9,676 nt of DNA from Gemmatimonadota bacterium. Lineage in GTDB: Bacteria; Gemmatimonadota; Gemmatimonadetes; Longimicrobiales; Gaopeijiaceae. The notes beneath the pieces were generated by a model. That model was given only the letters and a program-made list of their open reading frames with translations. It was not told where the DNA came from and ran no database searches. Below, one piece after another: positions 7,162-9,676 of this stretch. Made by a program: the position numbers and the translations under genes. Location of the stretch: NCBI GenBank assembly GCA_030618065.1, contig JAUXEE010000041.1, positions 1-9,676 of the forward strand, in the 5' to 3' direction. The stretch's first letter is position 1. Every line of letters begins with the position of its first letter.

Positions 7162-8127
7162 ATGAATGTACTTCTCACCGGCGCGGCCGGCTTCATCGCC
7201 TCCCATCTCTCCGAACGCCTGCTGAAGCGGGACTGTTCGGTGGTAGGGTTGGACAACTTCGACGACTTCTACGATCCGGCCATCAAGGAGAGGAATCTCA
7301 CACGGGCGAGGGACCATGCCTCTTTCACCCTCGTCCGGGGGGACATCAGGGACGAGACGGTTTTGGCAGGACTCCCTGACGGCATCGATACCATCGTCCA
7401 TATCGCCGCCCGGGCCGGGGTTCGACCGTCCATCGCCCAGCCGACCCTCTACTACGACGTGAACGTAAGAGGTACCCTCAATCTCATGGAGTTCGCTCGT
7501 GGGAGGGGGATCAGCCGATTCGTCTTCGCCTCCTCCTCCTCGGTGTATGGGAACAACGAAAAAGTCCCCTTCTCCGAGAACGATCCGGTGGACAATCCCA
7601 TCTCTCCTTATGCAGCTACCAAGAAGGCGGGGGAGCTCCTGGCCCACGCCTATTCGCATCTGTACGGAATCACCTGCATCTGCCTTCGTTTCTTCACCGT
7701 CTACGGACCGCGGCAACGCCCCGACCTGGCCATCCATAAGTTCGCCCGGCTCATGGAGGGCGGAGAGGAGCTCCCCATGTTCGGGGATGGCACCTCCCAG
7801 CGGGACTACACCTATATCGAGGACATCCTGCAGGGTGTGGAGGGGGCCTTGGAGTGGGTCGGGAAGAACCATGGCCACGAGGTCGTGAACCTGGGAGAGA
7901 GTCGGACGATAGGACTGAGAGAGATGATCCAGGTCGTAGCGGAGGAGATGGGAATCAAACCCCGTATCCGGCCTTCTCCGGAGCAGCCGGGTGATGTGGC
8001 CCGAACCTTCGCCGACATCTCCAAAGCCAGGAGGCTTCTCGGATATGATCCAACGTGGGAGTTCAGAGATGGGATTCGAGCCTTCGTGAAATGGTTCCGG
8101 GAGGGTGAAGGAATCGAGGAGCCCTGA
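7162..8127 (+). CDS. NAD-dependent epimerase, UDP-glucuronate 4-epimerase-like
   Basis: This extended SDR of 321 aa is predicted to interconvert UDP-glucuronate and UDP-galacturonate. Support comes from DNFDDFYDPAIKERN near residue 32, HIAARAGVRPSIAQP, the serine run ending in SVYG (S124-S127, Y129, G130), PISPYAATKKAGE with the Y150/K154 pair, and LRFFTVYGPRQRPDLAI, all typical of the UDP-GlcA 4-epimerase group. The glycine motif reads TGAAGFIAS, so the third glycine is alanine, unlike its two SDR neighbours. ATG 7162 lies 16 bases after the decarboxylase stop and has no clear ribosome binding site. Context, with UDP-GlcA made two genes upstream, favours this substrate. UDP-glucose or UDP-GlcNAc 4-epimerase activity remains possible because these subfamilies share most motifs. 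It is the last gene of the tightly packed sugar cassette; a 119-base spacer follows. Confidence 0.85.
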   Translation: MNVLLTGAAGFIASHLSERLLKRDCSVVGLDNFDDFYDPAIKERNLTRARDHASFTLVRGDIRDETVLAGLPDGIDTIVHIAARAGVRPSIAQPTLYYDVNVRGTLNLMEFARGRGISRFVFASSSSVYGNNEKVPFSENDPVDNPISPYAATKKAGELLAHAYSHLYGITCICLRFFTVYGPRQRPDLAIHKFARLMEGGEELPMFGDGTSQRDYTYIEDILQGVEGALEWVGKNHGHEVVNLGESRTIGLREMIQVVAEEMGIKPRIRPSPEQPGDVARTFADISKARRLLGYDPTWEFRDGIRAFVKWFREGEGIEEP

Positions 8128-8193
8128 GCCACGGTATCCGCAGTCCCTAGACCAGACCGCTCCACCGGAAGTAGTTTTGAGACTTGGATCGAT

Positions 8194-8214
8194 GCTGGAG
8201 GACTCACCTCCGGC
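8194..8214 (+). other. Stem-loop in the spacer before the TPR gene
   Basis: GCTGGAGG (8194-8201) can pair with CCTCCGGC (8207-8214) around a five-base loop ACTCA. That gives eight pairs including one T-G wobble. It sits 67 bases after the epimerase stop and 33 bases before the next ATG. No T-run follows, so it is not a classic intrinsic terminator. It could mark a partial transcription boundary or affect translation of the TPR gene, or be chance in GC-rich DNA. The rest of the spacer 8128-8246 shows no promoter I would defend. Confidence 0.35.
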
Positions 8215-8246
8215 TCAACCCAAGGGATGTCTTGGGAAAGGCCACT

Positions 8247-8954
8247 ATGTCCGACACCAACCACCTCTCAGCACAACAACTCATCGAGAGAGGCATTTGT
8301 GCCTGGGAAAGAGCCGACTACGAGGCCGCCCTGGAGTTGTTCCAGGGTGTCCTGGAACAGCACCCGGGATTTGCCGATGTCCACAACAAGGTCGGTCTCT
8401 GCTTGGCCATGTTGGGTGACCCGGAGGCGGCCCTGGAGGAGTTCGACCATGCTTTGAGCATCTCGGACACCTATGCCGAAGCTCATTTGAACCGGGCCAT
8501 AGTTCTTCAGGGTTTGGGCCATTTCGAGGAGGCCCGGCGCCACCTCCAGAGAGCTGACGAGCTGGATCATTGGGAGTCCGAGGAGTTTCCATCGGACGTC
8601 GGCCACAAGATCGCCATCGCTCACGCCAAGCTGGGTGACCTCTACCTGGTGGCGGATCACCCGGAAGAGGCCGCGGGAGAATATCGGAAAGCTCTGGCGG
8701 TACGTACCCGCTTTTTGGATATCCGCTCGAAGTATGCTGAGGCGCTGATGGGCATGGGTCGCTGGAAAGATGCCCAGGAGCAGCTCGAGACGATCCTTGA
8801 GAACAACCCCGGCTTCACGAGTGCTCGACTTCGCTTCGGGTTGGCCCTCCACAGACAGGGAGACGAGGCCGGGGCACGCCAGGAGTGGGAGCGCTGCGTG
8901 AAGGACGATCCGGGGGACATGAGGGCCAAGGCCTATCTGGCCTCTCTCGGTTAG
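8247..8954 (+). CDS. Tetratricopeptide repeat protein, cytoplasmic
   Basis: The protein has 235 aa, nearly all made of TPR helix pairs, with approximate units at 9-42, 43-76, 77-108, 118-155, 156-189 and 190-223. Repeat marks include YEAALELFQGVLEQHPG, GDPEAALEEFDHALSI, GHFEEARRHLQRA, HPEEAAGEYRKAL, GRWKDAQEQLETILENNPG and GDEAGARQEWERC. No signal peptide or membrane segment is visible, so it is predicted cytosolic. TPR arrays bind other proteins; no enzyme domain is present. ATG 8247 is chosen because GGGAAAG (8234-8240) lies six bases upstream. An in-frame TTG at 8184 would add 21 residues unlike a TPR and would overlap the stem-loop. It follows the sugar cassette after a 119-base spacer, so cotranscription is possible but unproven. 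The specific role is unknown. Confidence 0.85.
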   Translation: MSDTNHLSAQQLIERGICAWERADYEAALELFQGVLEQHPGFADVHNKVGLCLAMLGDPEAALEEFDHALSISDTYAEAHLNRAIVLQGLGHFEEARRHLQRADELDHWESEEFPSDVGHKIAIAHAKLGDLYLVADHPEEAAGEYRKALAVRTRFLDIRSKYAEALMGMGRWKDAQEQLETILENNPGFTSARLRFGLALHRQGDEAGARQEWERCVKDDPGDMRAKAYLASLG

Positions 8955-8993
8955 GGACCGGCATCGACCAGATAGGGAGGCTCCCCAGCCTGA

Positions 8994-9010
8994 TTGGCAT
9001 GAATGCTGCC
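8994..9010 (+). promoter_or_regulatory. Possible sigma-54 (-24/-12) promoter for the lipoprotein gene
   Basis: The element TTGGCATGAATGCTGCC has the invariant GG (8996-8997) and GC (9008-9009) exactly 12 bases apart, G to G, as required for sigma-54. It also matches TGGCA-G in the -24 box and TGC in the -12 box. Mismatches are T for C in the -24 box, and C at the first and last positions of the TTGCW box. The predicted start would be near 9021, about 42 bases before ATG 9063. One degenerate match in about 100 bases can arise by chance, and no enhancer site or activator gene is visible. Confidence 0.3.
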
Positions 9011-9022
9011 TTTTGAGAAGCT

Positions 9023-9040
9023 GCGTCCCGATCCGGGCGC
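9023..9040 (+). terminator. GC-rich stem-loop, weak terminator candidate
   Basis: GCG-CCCG (9023-9025 and 9027-9030, with T9026 bulged) pairs with CGGG-CGC (9034-9040) around a three-base loop ATC, giving seven pairs. The following sequence, GGCTTCGTTAGCTTTCC, is only moderately T-rich and begins with GG, so it is a poor intrinsic terminator. It lies 69 bases after the TPR gene stop. If the sigma-54-like element just upstream is real, the hairpin would instead sit at the very start of the lipoprotein mRNA leader. Confidence 0.22.
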
Positions 9041-9062
9041 GGCTTCGTTAGCTTTCCTGCTT

Positions 9063-9676
9063 ATGAATATGACTCGATTCGAGACGATTCGGTCCAAGGC
9101 GAGACAGTGGAGAGGGGCTCTTCTCCCATCCATCGTTCTGGGAGTTCTCGTTGGATGCACCCCCTTGAGTGAGGAAGGGGGCTCGATTCTCAGGGGAGAT
9201 CAGGCTTTTGCCAAGGGTGACTTGGTGGAAGCTCTCGCCGAATATCGGCTTGCCCTCCGACAGGGTGCCACCGATTCCGAGACGTATGCCCGAATCGCCC
9301 ATACCTACGTCGGGTTGAAGCGAATCGACGACGCCAAAGAATATTACCGGCTGGCGGTAGCCCAGGATTCCTCCTTGGCCGACCAGGCCCTGTCGGATTT
9401 CGTCCACCTGGCCCGGGGAGAGAACCGGACCGGCGATCAGTTCGGGATGGCTTCTGCCGTCCAGACCGCCCTGGAATTTCGGCCCGGGATCAGTATAGAG
9501 GATCTGGTTCTCCCATTGGCCCAGCACTACTCCGATATCGGGGAATATGGGAGGGCTCTCCCCTTCTATCAGAAGACTCTCTCGGCCCTGGATCCGGATT
9601 CTCTTCCCCGGATTCTCTTCGAAACGGCTGTGGCCTACGATGAGGTCGGGGACTGTGAGAGCGCGGTGATCTACTA
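9063..9676 (+). CDS. TPR-containing lipoprotein, partial (continues past the window)
   Basis: This open frame runs off the right edge after 204 codons without a stop. From ATG 9063 the protein opens with a basic stretch (residues 5-17), a hydrophobic core LLPSIVLGVLVG and a lipobox LVGC with lipidated C32, followed by T33, which favours outer-membrane sorting if Lol rules apply. From about residue 41 it is TPR-like: GDLVEALAEYRLALRQG, KRIDDAKEYYRLAVAQD, and later GEYGRALPFYQKTL and GDCESAVIY at the edge. It is therefore a periplasm-facing scaffold rather than an enzyme. ATG 9069 is two codons in; ATG 9003 is also in frame but would put 20 extra residues before the signal sequence and overlap the predicted regulatory elements. 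No clear Shine-Dalgarno motif precedes any of them. TPR lipoproteins occur in polysaccharide export (AlgK) and outer-membrane assembly, but no specific match is claimed. Confidence 0.82.
   Translation, partial: MNMTRFETIRSKARQWRGALLPSIVLGVLVGCTPLSEEGGSILRGDQAFAKGDLVEALAEYRLALRQGATDSETYARIAHTYVGLKRIDDAKEYYRLAVAQDSSLADQALSDFVHLARGENRTGDQFGMASAVQTALEFRPGISIEDLVLPLAQHYSDIGEYGRALPFYQKTLSALDPDSLPRILFETAVAYDEVGDCESAVIY

Noticed and set aside
3829..7211. Near-repeat DNA at about 3829-3869, 6191-6231 and 7171-7211, considered as a direct repeat family.
   Set aside because: All three encode the Rossmann glycine motif of SDR enzymes at the N-terminus. The similarity is paralogous protein conservation, not a mobile or regulatory repeat.
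8978..8991. Small inverted repeat AGGCT-CCCC-AGCCT after the TPR gene, considered as a terminator.
   Set aside because: Only five pairs and no following T-run.
1..9676. Search for CRISPR arrays, tRNA or rRNA genes, transposases and attachment sites.
   Set aside because: No regularly spaced repeats, cloverleaf-like segments, transposase motifs or terminal repeats were seen; nearly all sequence is accounted for by coding genes.

Overview
The window is about 9.7 kb of GC-rich (roughly 60%) bacterial DNA, densely coding, with every supported gene on the + strand. Gene junctions are tight: gaps of 4, 10, 46, 9 and 16 bases, plus one TTGA stop/start overlap. The last gene encodes an N-terminal lipobox lipoprotein, which fits a Gram-negative (didermic) bacterium. 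The fused sulfate adenylyltransferase/APS kinase resembles a form I associate with Gemmatimonadota and similar environmental lineages. That placement is a weak guess from memory of family sequences. Many starts lack a good Shine-Dalgarno match and two are probably TTG.

Region 1 (1-8127) is a probable operon of seven genes for activated precursors of a surface or exopolysaccharide. In order they are: a UDP-N-acetylhexosamine 6-dehydrogenase (WbpA/WecC type), a fused ATP sulfurylase-APS kinase, a CysQ-type 3'(2'),5'-bisphosphate nucleotidase, a dTDP-glucose 4,6-dehydratase, UDP-glucose 6-dehydrogenase, UDP-glucuronate decarboxylase (UDP-xylose synthase) and a UDP-glucuronate 4-epimerase-like enzyme. 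The predicted flow is UDP-Glc to UDP-GlcA, which branches to UDP-Xyl and UDP-GalA, with separate supplies of a UDP-HexNAc uronate and dTDP-4-keto-6-deoxyglucose. The sulfation pair would make PAPS and remove the PAP left by sulfotransferases. The expected product is therefore an acidic, probably sulfated glycan. No glycosyltransferase, sulfotransferase, flippase or polymerase lies in the window, so those parts should be nearby.

Region 2 (8128-9676) changes character. A 119-base spacer with a strong stem-loop precedes a cytoplasmic protein of about six TPR repeats. A 108-base spacer follows, holding a sigma-54-like element and a GC-rich stem-loop. A TPR lipoprotein gene then runs off the right edge. 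These TPR proteins may be scaffolds or secretion partners for the glycan, but nothing here proves that.

The most unusual point is in the fused Sat-CysC protein. The kinase half looks intact, but the sulfurylase half has replaced several residues of the two active-site signatures (Q to H, N to T and second H to Q in QxRNPxHxxH; R to Q in GRDHAG). This suggests lost or altered sulfurylase chemistry.
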